Shown here one piece after another: positions 1 to 5,617 of a stretch of DNA of 5,712 bases (position 1 is the stretch's first letter; each line of letters opens with the position of its first letter). The DNA comes from JAFGHJ01 sp964418485 (GTDB lineage Bacteria > Hydrothermota > UBA3072), in the NCBI GenBank assembly GCA_964418485.1, contig CAYQMH010000107.1, forward strand, positions 1 through 5,712, read 5' to 3'. The notes under the pieces were generated by a model. It saw only the letters and a list, made by a program, of their open reading frames with translations, had not been told where the DNA came from and did no database searches. The position numbers and the translations under genes were made by a program.

Positions 1-77
1 AGTATAATGAAGATAAACATATGGCTGCGGTTCAGAGACACAAGATCAGAAATAGATTAGCCCGGAAATCGGCATAA
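1..77 (+). CDS. C-terminal end of an unidentified basic protein (partial)
   Basis: The window opens inside a plus-strand reading frame. The first whole codon is at position 3, and 24 codons run to a TAA at 75-77. The peptide begins YNEDKHMAAV and ends QRHKIRNRLARKSA. The last 14 residues carry six Arg/Lys, the composition of an RNA- or DNA-binding tail such as a small ribosomal protein. The ending RLARK-S-A loosely recalls the C-terminus of ribosomal protein bS20, but the alignment is too short and gapped to name it. The frame at position 1 is also open, to a TAG at 58-60, but its composition is less protein-like. The gene converges on tatD, with 32 bases between the two stop codons and no clear terminator hairpin there. 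The reading frame is moderately supported; the function is unknown. Confidence 0.5.
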   Translation, partial: YNEDKHMAAVQRHKIRNRLARKSA

Positions 78-109
78 TTAAATCAGGGGGTTGACATAGT
101 AATTCTAAC

Positions 110-871
110 TTATATCCCAAATAACTCTCTCGTATTTTTATACGTTACCTCTGCTACTTCGGCAAAGGTTTTAGCTTTTATTTCCGCTATTTTTTTAACT
201 ACATATTTTGTATATGCGGGTTCATTTCTTTTCCCTCTATGCGGATGAGGAGTTAAATAAGGAGCATCGGTTTCCACTAAAAGAGAATCGAGAGGAATTT
301 CTTTTATAGAAGAAAATATTTTACTTTTAGGATAAGTAACAACTCCCCCAACCCCTATAAAAAACCCCATTTCGACAACTCTCATCGCAAAACTCTCATT
401 ATAATCAAAAGCGTGAAAAACGCCCTTACACTTAAAATCCGAAACTATATCTATTGTATCTTCTATTGAATCCCTTGTATGTATAATCACGGGCAGGTTA
501 TTTTCCTCGGCTATCTTGAGCTGCTTTTTTAATACATCCTTTTGTATGTTTCTCGGAGAGAGGTCTCGATAGTAATCGAGCCCTATTTCACCTATGCCAA
601 CTACATTTTTATTTTTAGACAGATTTATTATTTCTTTTTCGACGTAGTCGTTGTAAAACTTCGCATCATGAGGATGAACGCCGCAAGCCGCAAAAACATT
701 ACTAAACTTTTCTGCGATAACCACTGCTTCTTTGCTCGAACGCAGATCCCAGCCGGGAACCAAAATTTTTTCAATACCAGATTCCTCCGCATTACGGATA
801 ACTCTTTCCACATCTCTCTTAAACCTTCTGTCCTGAAGATGGCAGTGCGAATCACATATTTTGAAATTCAT
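110..871 (-). CDS. tatD: TatD-family metal-dependent hydrolase (putative deoxyribonuclease)
   Basis: The 253-residue product has the usual length for TatD/YcfH/YabD proteins, which are cytoplasmic TIM-barrel enzymes of the amidohydrolase superfamily that hydrolyse DNA with bound divalent metals. The metal-site residues are all visible: the HxH motif in DSHCHL (H9, H11), E95 in GIGEIGLDYYRD, H131 in VIIHTRD, H153 in GVFHAFDYN, and D202 in LLVETDAPYLTPHPHRGKRNEP. A conserved GVHPHDA segment lies at 65-71. The start at 869-871 puts the HxH motif near the N-terminus, as the family requires, although no strong Shine-Dalgarno precedes it. The usual HCF(S/T)G after H153 reads HAFDYN, so the conserved Cys and Ser/Thr-Gly are replaced while the metal ligands remain. 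It lies 38 bases downstream of tatA on the same strand and is probably cotranscribed. Despite the name, TatD is not needed for Tat export in E. coli. The family call is firm; the substrate is unknown. Confidence 0.95.
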   Translation of the reverse strand: MNFKICDSHCHLQDRRFKRDVERVIRNAEESGIEKILVPGWDLRSSKEAVVIAEKFSNVFAACGVHPHDAKFYNDYVEKEIINLSKNKNVVGIGEIGLDYYRDLSPRNIQKDVLKKQLKIAEENNLPVIIHTRDSIEDTIDIVSDFKCKGVFHAFDYNESFAMRVVEMGFFIGVGGVVTYPKSKIFSSIKEIPLDSLLVETDAPYLTPHPHRGKRNEPAYTKYVVKKIAEIKAKTFAEVAEVTYKNTRELFGI

Positions 872-909
872 AATACTGGAATAACTATTATTTTTTAATT
901 AGAATAAAG

Positions 910-1104
910 TTACTTTTTTTCTTCTTTCTCCGGGGAATCTAAATCACTATCCAATTCATCTGTTACATCTTTAAAAGATTTTTTAAATTCCTTAATTGCT
1001 TTCCCCATCGACCTGCCTATTTCAGGCAATCTTTTTGCTCCGAATAATAAGAGAGCGATAATCAATATAATTATTATTTCGGGCCATCCAATAGGTCCAA
1101 ACAT
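910..1104 (-). CDS. tatA: Sec-independent (twin-arginine) translocase subunit TatA
   Basis: The 64-residue product has classic TatA/E architecture. A short N-terminus (MFGPIGWPE) leads into one transmembrane helix at about residues 8-20. A hinge with the conserved FG pair (F21, G22) follows, then the amphipathic helix with LPE at 26-28 and a Lys-rich face to about residue 46. The tail is acidic, then basic (DELDSDLDSPEKEEKK). TatA oligomers form the membrane passage for folded proteins with twin-arginine signals, after recruitment by TatC. The open frame extends 16 codons further upstream, but this start is chosen because GGAGG lies six bases before its ATG, the TatA domain begins here, and the upstream codons lie over the promoter. 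There is no tatB or tatC in the window; a single TatA-type protein can serve both the A and B roles in many bacteria. tatD follows. TatA is preferred over TatB because of the short length and the FG-LPE signature. Confidence 0.93.
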   Translation of the reverse strand: MFGPIGWPEIIIILIIALLLFGAKRLPEIGRSMGKAIKEFKKSFKDVTDELDSDLDSPEKEEKK

Positions 1105-1110
1105 TGATTT

Positions 1111-1115
1111 CCTCC
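1111..1115 (-). promoter_or_regulatory. Strong ribosome binding site for tatA
   Basis: Read on the minus strand, AAAAAGGAGGAAATCAATG places a full GGAGG six bases before the ATG at 1102-1104. It is the best Shine-Dalgarno in the window, and it decides the start codon against the upstream in-frame ATG at 1150-1152. Confidence 0.85.
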
Positions 1116-1123
1116 TTTTTTCT

Positions 1124-1152
1124 ATACTAAACCTAGAAAAGGCAAAAGTCAA
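1124..1152 (-). promoter_or_regulatory. Sigma-70-type promoter for tatA-tatD
   Basis: On the minus strand, TTGACT (1147-1152) is followed by a 17-base spacer and TAGTAT (1124-1129). The -35 box matches consensus at five of six positions and the -10 at four of six, with ideal spacing. Transcription should begin near 1117, giving a 5' leader of roughly a dozen bases that holds little more than the tatA ribosome binding site. The assignment rests on sequence match and position only. Confidence 0.65.
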
Positions 1153-1238
1153 TACCCATAATCCTGCGGATTAGTTAATAAGTCACTTGTCACTGGTAAT
1201 TAGTCAAAAAAACAAAACAACAAAAAAGATCCTTTTAG

Positions 1239-1256
1239 ATCTGCGTTCATCTGCGT
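1239..1256 (+). repeat. Tandem pair of ATCTGCGT with 10-base period
   Basis: ATCTGCGT occurs at 1239-1246 and again at 1249-1256, separated by TC. From memory, ATCTGCGT-type tandem words occur between genes in several environmental bacterial genomes, so this may be a copy of a dispersed repeat rather than a local duplication. The GC content is higher than in the flanking A/T tracts. Confidence 0.55.
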
Positions 1257-1278
1257 CCCATTTCTGTTTTTAAATTTT

Positions 1279-1311
1279 CAATTTACAATTTCCAACTTGC
1301 AATTTACAATT
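1279..1311 (+). repeat. Direct repeat CAATTTACAATT, two copies at 21-base spacing
   Basis: The exact 12-base word is at 1279-1290 and 1300-1311. The start-to-start distance is 21 bases, about two helical turns, so two protein dimers could sit on the same face of the DNA. It lies 49 to 81 bases upstream of the -35 box of the rightward promoter. It may be an operator or activator site, or simply part of a low-complexity dispersed repeat; AT-rich words repeat by chance more easily than others. Confidence 0.55.
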
Positions 1312-1312
1312 A

Positions 1313-1328
1313 GACACTGAGAAGTGTC
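1313..1328 (+). promoter_or_regulatory. Perfect six-base inverted repeat with GAGA loop
   Basis: GACACT-GAGA-AGTGTC forms a six-base-pair perfect stem, and as RNA its loop is a stable GNRA-type tetraloop. It ends 31 bases before the -35 box of the rightward operon, so it could be a regulator site. As RNA it is followed by a loosely T-rich tract (TATTTCTCTTT), so a weak terminator for transcripts entering from the left is an alternative. Neither role is proved by sequence. Confidence 0.35.
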
Positions 1329-1359
1329 GTATTTCTCTTTGTTAAATGTCTTCTGACTG

Positions 1360-1387
1360 TTGACAAATTTAAATAGTTCTTTAATAT
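1360..1387 (+). promoter_or_regulatory. Sigma-70-type promoter of the rightward operon, possibly giving a leaderless transcript
   Basis: A perfect TTGACA (1360-1365) is followed by a 16-base spacer and TAATAT (1382-1387, four of six matches). The expected start site is about seven bases after the -10 box, close to 1394, which is the A of the first ATG of the operon. No Shine-Dalgarno precedes that ATG. The combination suggests a leaderless mRNA. A TATAAT at 1399-1404 lies inside the gene and is too far from this -35 box (33 bases) to pair with it. Confidence 0.6.
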
Positions 1388-1393
1388 TCAGAC

Positions 1394-1822
1394 ATGAGTA
1401 TAATTCTGCTCGTTAGTTTTAATTTATTTGTAAGTTCTTCGGTTCCGCAGGGGACTGCTGCGGCCGATACTCCTTCCGGATTCGCTATTATGATTGGAGG
1501 TAAATACAAAGTCAGTTATGATCTTATCGCTACATACTACAGCAAAGGCAATTATGAAGTAAGACTCCATGGAATATCCTTAGGCAAAGAACTCTTACTT
1601 GCGCAAAAGTTTTCGATTCTACCGGAGATAGGGATAGTAAATGTTAAAAGGATAAGAGAAAGCGCTTCCGAAAGCGGCTACTCTCCACTTTTTATGGTAA
1701 GGTTAGCATATTTGTTTTCAAAAGAAAGTTCAACTTTCCAAATTGGAATTTCCTTAAGAGAGGCTTTTAATGAAGAAATTGGCGTTGACTTCCTTGATTT
1801 TGGTATTGGTTTTAGGATGTAA
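1394..1822 (+). CDS. Small exported beta-strand-rich protein, possibly an outer-membrane barrel remnant
   Basis: The 142-residue product is not a family I recognise. Residues 1-25 look like a signal peptide lacking the usual basic start: a hydrophobic stretch (IILLVSFNLFVSSS) and a possible cleavage after A-A-A before DTPSG. The rest alternates polar and hydrophobic residues in about six strands (for example YKVSYDLIATYY, PLFMVRLAYLF, TFQIGISLREA, FLDFGIGFRM), as in small outer-membrane barrels. Eight-stranded barrels usually need some 150-180 mature residues, so about 117 is short, and the N-terminal part may have been lost. The ATG at 1394 is the only reasonable start because an in-frame TAA lies at 1382-1384. 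It has no Shine-Dalgarno and sits where transcription should begin. Its last 53 bases overlap the next gene in another frame. The coding call is fair; localisation is inferred. Confidence 0.6.
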   Translation: MSIILLVSFNLFVSSSVPQGTAAADTPSGFAIMIGGKYKVSYDLIATYYSKGNYEVRLHGISLGKELLLAQKFSILPEIGIVNVKRIRESASESGYSPLFMVRLAYLFSKESSTFQIGISLREAFNEEIGVDFLDFGIGFRM

Positions 1823-2393
1823 AAATTCCTTCGCCACGAGAATGACAGCAAATTATTTTCCTCTAAACAAGGATAATAAATGGGTATTTGATGTAAAAGA
1901 GGAAAATAATTACCAGATCACAATGGAAGTAAAAGAAATTGAGATAATACATGGAGATAGCTTATTCCCAGTTGATGTAGACGGCGAAATTTATTACTTT
2001 CAAAGAAAATCAGGTATGGTAAAAAAAGGTAGAGAATTATTTACGACTTATGAAGGAGAAAGAGTAGATTTCGGAACAGTATATGAACCATATCTCTTAC
2101 TCCCCCCAATAGAGGGTGAAAATTGGGAAAAAGAATTTTATTTCTCTTCAGTTTATAAAGGAGAAACACTCGAAAAAAATCTTTTAATATCTGTTGATTC
2201 CGTAATGTACACTTCAATAGTTTTAAATTCGAAAAATTATGAAAATGTTTATAGTCTAAAAAGAACAATTATCGAAGATAACGATTCTACAATTGAATAT
2301 GAATGGTTCGCACCTAATATAGGGCTTATAAAAAAAGAAATACCGGCTGATTCATTGGTTTGGGAACTCGTATCTTTCAATTTAAATGAATAG
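1770..2393 (+). CDS. Putative envelope lipoprotein of unknown function
   Basis: The 207-residue product begins MKKLALTSLILVLVLGC, a textbook lipoprotein signal peptide with lipobox VLGC and lipidated Cys17. The mature part opens with ANYFPLNKDNKWVFDV and later carries YEWFAPNIGLIKKE. Phrases of this kind (YFPL..GNxW.Y near the start, a (V/I)GL(V/I)K element near the end) are familiar from uncharacterised exported beta-rich proteins of Bacteroidetes-like and candidate-phylum genomes, but no biochemical role is known to me. A GAGG at 1760-1763, six bases before the ATG, supports this start even though it overlaps the preceding gene by 53 bases. The stop overlaps xerD by 8 bases. The lipid anchor is predicted to hold it in the inner or outer membrane facing the periplasm. 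It may work with the preceding beta-strand protein; that is inferred only from the overlap. Confidence 0.8.
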   Translation: MKKLALTSLILVLVLGCKNSFATRMTANYFPLNKDNKWVFDVKEENNYQITMEVKEIEIIHGDSLFPVDVDGEIYYFQRKSGMVKKGRELFTTYEGERVDFGTVYEPYLLLPPIEGENWEKEFYFSSVYKGETLEKNLLISVDSVMYTSIVLNSKNYENVYSLKRTIIEDNDSTIEYEWFAPNIGLIKKEIPADSLVWELVSFNLNE

Positions 2394-3267
2394 TGACCAA
2401 AATTTTGTACAGGATTTCATTTATTATCTACAGGCAGAAAGAGGTCTCTCCGGCAATACTGTAGAAAGCTACAAAAATGATGTTGTTTCATTTTTAGAAA
2501 AAACAAAAAAAAATATCAAAGAGATAAACGAAAAAGATATTAAAGAATACCTTCACAGTCTGAATAGTTCAAACTTTTCTACTGCAACTGTAGCCAGGAA
2601 AACCTCGTCTCTCCGGATGTTCTTCCTTTTCCACTTGGGAGAAGGATTAATAGACCAAACACCAATGAATAACATACAAGCTCCGAAAACCGAAAAAAGA
2701 CTACCGAAAGTTTTATCTATGCATGAAGTCACAAAATTAATCGAAAGTGTAAACGGTGATTTCAAATATTCCATAAGGGACAAAGCAATCTTAGAATTAC
2801 TCTATGGTTGCGGTTTAAGAGTTTCCGAACTCCTAAACCTTCGAAAAGAAGATATCTTCCTAAAGGAAGACTTTATCCGTGTTAAAGGAAAAGGAAGCAA
2901 AGAAAGAATAATTCCTCTGGGAAGCAAAGCAAAAAAAGCTCTAATTGAATATATAAGTACAGAGAGAGTTATTCTCGACAAAAAAAAATCCGCTTTTCTC
3001 TTCCTCTCAAGAAGAGGTAATAAACTTTCCAGAATGGGACTTTGGAAACGCTTCCGAGCGTATCTCCTCAAAAGCGGAATAACAAAAAGCTGCACCCCGC
3101 ATACCCTAAGGCATTCTTTCGCCACTCATTTACTTGAAAGAGGAGCAACACTCCGGACTGTCCAACTACTTTTAGGACATTCCGATATTTCCACCACGCA
3201 AATATATACACACATTGACAGAAATTATCTAAAGAGTATACTTACAACTTATCATCCCCGAGGGTAA
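2386..3267 (+). CDS. xerD: Site-specific tyrosine recombinase of the XerC/XerD family, XerD-like
   Basis: The 293-residue length is normal for XerC/D. Residues 1-85 form the SAM-like core-binding domain (FVQDFIYYLQAERGLSGNTV onward). Residues 105-290 form the catalytic domain with the complete active site: R145 in GCGLRVSELL, K169 in VKGKGSKER, H239 and R242 in PHTLRHSFATHLLERG, H265 in LLGHSDISTTQIYTH, and the nucleophile Y274. In E. coli, XerC and XerD resolve chromosome dimers at dif during division. The phrases ATHLLERGATLRTVQLLLGHSDIS and the HPRG ending favour XerD over XerC. The ATG overlaps the lipoprotein stop by 8 bases and has no visible Shine-Dalgarno, so translational coupling is likely. 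Two runs of nine A (2505-2513 and 2980-2988) lie inside the gene. Nothing mobile flanks it, so a housekeeping Xer role fits better than a phage or integron integrase. Confidence 0.93.
   Translation: MNSDQNFVQDFIYYLQAERGLSGNTVESYKNDVVSFLEKTKKNIKEINEKDIKEYLHSLNSSNFSTATVARKTSSLRMFFLFHLGEGLIDQTPMNNIQAPKTEKRLPKVLSMHEVTKLIESVNGDFKYSIRDKAILELLYGCGLRVSELLNLRKEDIFLKEDFIRVKGKGSKERIIPLGSKAKKALIEYISTERVILDKKKSAFLFLSRRGNKLSRMGLWKRFRAYLLKSGITKSCTPHTLRHSFATHLLERGATLRTVQLLLGHSDISTTQIYTHIDRNYLKSILTTYHPRG
3260..3264 (+). promoter_or_regulatory. Ribosome binding site for the DUF4159 gene inside the end of xerD
   Basis: GAGGG at 3260-3264 lies four bases before the ATG at 3269-3271, and its last base abuts the xerD stop codon (3265-3267). 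It supports the chosen start and suggests that ribosomes finishing xerD feed the next gene. Confidence 0.6.
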
Positions 3268-3268
3268 A

Positions 3269-3886
3269 ATGATTCTTTTCTTTATCTTTTCCCTAATAAA
3301 TCCATCTATAGTAAGGGTTAGATACTCCGGTGGAGACTGGTATAACGATCCTGACATTATTCCGAACCTTGCAAAAGCAATAAATAAACAGACCGATATC
3401 AAAATACCCGAAAAGGAAATAGTCTTATCGTTAAGCGATTCCGAAATATACACTTACCCATTTCTCTTTATTACCGGACACGGAAAAATAGAATTTTCAA
3501 AATCTGAATTGCAAAATTTAAAAAATTATCTCTGGAACGGAGGTTTCATTTACGTCGACGACGATTATGGCATGGATAAATATTTTAGAGAAGAATTAAA
3601 TAAAGCTTTTCCAAAACATGAATTAGTACAAATACCAACCGACCATCAAATATACAAAGTATTCTATGAATTGCCCGAAGGTTTACCTAAAATACATGAA
3701 CATTATAAGGGCGCTCCAAAAGGCTATGGGCTTTTTCTAAAAGGAAGGCTTGCGCTCTTTTATACCTATAACAGCAATATCTCGGACGGATGGGCGGCCC
3801 GAGGCGTTTACAAAGACCCTGAACCACTCAGGGAAAAAGCTTTAAAAATGGGCATAAACATATATATTTATGCAATGACTCACTAA
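3269..3886 (+). CDS. DUF4159 domain protein
   Basis: The 205-residue product is almost entirely one DUF4159 domain. Hallmarks in order are RVRYSGGDWYND (16-27), PFLFITGHGKIEFS (64-77), NGGFIYVDDDYGMD (90-103), FREELNKAFP (106-115), LPKIHEHYKGAPKGYGLF (139-156), FYTYNSNISDGW (164-175) and a closing MGINIYIYAMT. The domain has a class I glutamine-amidotransferase-like alpha/beta flavour, but no biochemical activity is established that I know of. In other bacteria DUF4159 also occurs at the C-terminus of larger BatA-type membrane proteins; here it stands alone. The first about 14 residues (MILFFIFSLINPSI) are hydrophobic and could be a short export signal, with no basic residue before them. The start is supported by GAGGG four bases upstream. 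The gene begins one base after xerD stops and shares one base with the next gene (TAATG), indicating tight coupling. Confidence 0.88.
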   Translation: MILFFIFSLINPSIVRVRYSGGDWYNDPDIIPNLAKAINKQTDIKIPEKEIVLSLSDSEIYTYPFLFITGHGKIEFSKSELQNLKNYLWNGGFIYVDDDYGMDKYFREELNKAFPKHELVQIPTDHQIYKVFYELPEGLPKIHEHYKGAPKGYGLFLKGRLALFYTYNSNISDGWAARGVYKDPEPLREKALKMGINIYIYAMTH

Positions 3887-5616
3887 TGAAAGAATATAAC
3901 TACGAAAAAACCCGTGATTTTTTTCCACTAAATAAAGAAAAAGAACTTATTGGTAAATTAATTCATAAATGGGAATCAAATTCTTCCGCCTTGCAGATTT
4001 ATAAAAGCAAAATACCAAAAAATCCTTCTTTCCCGTTATTTTACTCTATGGGAATAATTGGTAAAGACTGGCCGGGATTTTCTACTGCGATCCTAGGAAC
4101 GATCCACGGAAAAGGCTGGGATATATCTTATGAGTCCGGAATAAAAATAGAAAAAAACGGAAATACATTAGGTATCATTATATTAGTAATCGAAATCAAG
4201 AACAAACCCGCCCTTACAAAATTCAAGGAAGACAGAAAAGAAATAATCAATAACATTGAAAATGTGTCAGAGGGAAGCCTTGCAAAAAGGCTACTTCTGT
4301 CAATCGGGTCAAAAAGACTCGAAGTCTATTCAAAAGTCATAAATATAATAAAAAGGGAATGTAAAGAGGATTTCGTACCTAACCTTCTAGGTCCGGAAGG
4401 AGAAACTTTTAAATTCTTCGCTTCCCGCACAAAAGCCTATATAACGGAAAGGACGCCTGAAACCCTGGCGGAACAAATTATAACTAATTACAAAGCTCGG
4501 CAGGACGTAATAAGCACAAACGGAGAAATTCAGATTTATACAAAAAGCATAAAAACAATAAAAGAAAATCTTACCTGTATAACCGTAGGCGTCTACGAAA
4601 GAGATATGCCTCTAAAAGTGATACTTGATACAATATCTTTTGTCCTTCCCGGCTCCAGAATCATATATAATAAAGAGTTTACAACTCCCGAAGGAGTACT
4701 TATCGCAAGAATAGAGATTAGCGATACAAAGGGAAAATCTTATCCATCTCCATCTCGCAGCCGAATAGAAAAAGTTTTAAAAAGAATACACCTAAAAGGA
4801 AGAGAAGATACGGGAAAATCGACCAAAGCCCCTATAGGTTTAGAACATTACCTCCGGGCTATAATTCCTCGCCTGATTAAGGAATTTGAAAAAAGCGGAG
4901 TACCTCAAGTTTACCTCTCTCTTACAAACTCAACAGAGTTTTTCCTTGAGTTTAAAATTCTGATAGTAGCCCAAACAGAAGATTCGGAACGAAAAAGTCG
5001 AAAAATAGTAACTGGTTTCAATAAAATAAAGGGATTAACACTTCTCTCCACACACCAACGAAGAGATCAAAAAAATGCGAGTCTACTAATATTTGATATA
5101 AAAGCGGAACTTGATGAGTTCGAGGCTCTTTCGGAACTATACCAGGAGACAAAAAAAGTCCTCACCGACGCACTGGGTAAAATTCGCGACTTTGACGAAG
5201 GAATGAGAGAAATGGACTCCGAAAAAATAGAAACAGTCTTAAAAAACTTCCCAAATGTTCCTGAAAAGCAAATAAAGAAACTATACTATTCATTGGAAGA
5301 TTTCTGGAGAATCAGCACCTCCGGCTCTGACATTACAAGAATTTTAAAAATAATACACAAACTACTGAGTAAACATCAAAAGAGTGAAATTTTATATGAA
5401 GACTTAAAGATGGAAAATGGTACGACAATCATATTTATTTCGCCCAAAGAAAAAGTTCTCTCAGGAAAACTACTTAATTTATGCACTAAGTTTAAAATAA
5501 CTCTCTCAAGAATAGAAATGTCGGAAACGGATATCTTAATTGCCCTCATATCCAGAGAAGATAAACCTATTGAAAACAGCGAAGTTAAAGCAATTGTATC
5601 GAAAGTAATCCGCTAA
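3886..5616 (+). CDS. Uncharacterised protein with several ACT-like segments
   Basis: The 576-residue product has no signal peptide, transmembrane helix or catalytic motif that I recognise. Residues 52-105 read like an ACT domain: a hydrophobic strand (LFYSMGIIG), the turn KDWPGFSTAILGTIHGKGWD where ACT ligand loops sit, then IIILVIEIKN. Residues 228-280 (ITVGVYERDMPLKVILDTIS, GVLIARIEISD) form a second such unit. About 342-407 and 511-557 (TTIIFISPKEKV, ILIALISRED) are weaker candidates, separated by helical stretches around 320-337 and 408-500. ACT domains usually bind amino acids and regulate enzymes. The pair ERTPETLAEQI (188-198) and RDMPLKVILD (239-248) faintly recalls the ACT-rich N-terminal part of large NAD-dependent glutamate dehydrogenases, but no dehydrogenase domain follows. 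Its ATG overlaps the DUF4159 stop by one base with no Shine-Dalgarno, so coupling is expected. Coding status is certain; function is unknown. Confidence 0.85.
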   Translation: MKEYNYEKTRDFFPLNKEKELIGKLIHKWESNSSALQIYKSKIPKNPSFPLFYSMGIIGKDWPGFSTAILGTIHGKGWDISYESGIKIEKNGNTLGIIILVIEIKNKPALTKFKEDRKEIINNIENVSEGSLAKRLLLSIGSKRLEVYSKVINIIKRECKEDFVPNLLGPEGETFKFFASRTKAYITERTPETLAEQIITNYKARQDVISTNGEIQIYTKSIKTIKENLTCITVGVYERDMPLKVILDTISFVLPGSRIIYNKEFTTPEGVLIARIEISDTKGKSYPSPSRSRIEKVLKRIHLKGREDTGKSTKAPIGLEHYLRAIIPRLIKEFEKSGVPQVYLSLTNSTEFFLEFKILIVAQTEDSERKSRKIVTGFNKIKGLTLLSTHQRRDQKNASLLIFDIKAELDEFEALSELYQETKKVLTDALGKIRDFDEGMREMDSEKIETVLKNFPNVPEKQIKKLYYSLEDFWRISTSGSDITRILKIIHKLLSKHQKSEILYEDLKMENGTTIIFISPKEKVLSGKLLNLCTKFKITLSRIEMSETDILIALISREDKPIENSEVKAIVSKVIR

Positions 5617-5617
5617 A

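Larger units (their letters stand above)
1153..1393. other. Gene-free divergent intergenic region with short repeats and a hairpin
   Basis: No credible reading frame exists on either strand here. From left to right it contains a TCACT-type short repeat (1182-1194), an A-rich tract (1206-1227), a tandem ATCTGCGT pair, two copies of CAATTTACAATT 21 bases apart, a perfect six-base hairpin with a GAGA loop, and the promoter of the rightward operon. The divergent layout means it must control both tatA and the rightward operon. The repeats look like the dispersed intergenic repeats common in genomes of uncultured bacteria, but I cannot test copy number from one window. Confidence 0.6.

Noticed and set aside
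60..73. Possible terminator stem GCC-C-G / CGGC
   Set aside because: The stem is short, bulged and inside the coding end of the first gene, with no T run after it.
628..855. 75-codon minus-strand open frame in a second frame of tatD
   Set aside because: It overlaps conserved TatD sequence in the wrong frame and has no ribosome binding site or family features.
542..898. 118-codon plus-strand open frame
   Set aside because: It is antisense to the well-supported tatD gene and its product resembles no known protein; it is a shadow frame.
1105..1152. N-terminal extension of TatA by 16 residues
   Set aside because: These codons cover the promoter -10 and -35 boxes and the Shine-Dalgarno, and TatA proteins start right before the membrane helix.
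1399..1404. Perfect TATAAT as the main -10 box
   Set aside because: It lies inside the coding start, with no properly spaced -35 box; TTGACA is 33 bases upstream.
2041..2268. 75-codon minus-strand open frame
   Set aside because: It is antisense to the lipoprotein gene and has no start signals or recognisable features.
2553..2783. 76-codon minus-strand open frame
   Set aside because: It is antisense to the first half of xerD, with no supporting signals.
2802..3125. 107-codon minus-strand open frame
   Set aside because: It is antisense to the XerD catalytic domain, which has a full set of active-site residues.
2386..3267. Phage or integron integrase marking a mobile element
   Set aside because: The protein has XerD-type length and ending, and no att-like repeats, excisionase, tRNA gene or phage genes are nearby.
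3229..3453. 74-codon minus-strand open frame spanning the xerD-DUF4159 junction
   Set aside because: It runs antisense through two coding regions and its composition is not protein-like.
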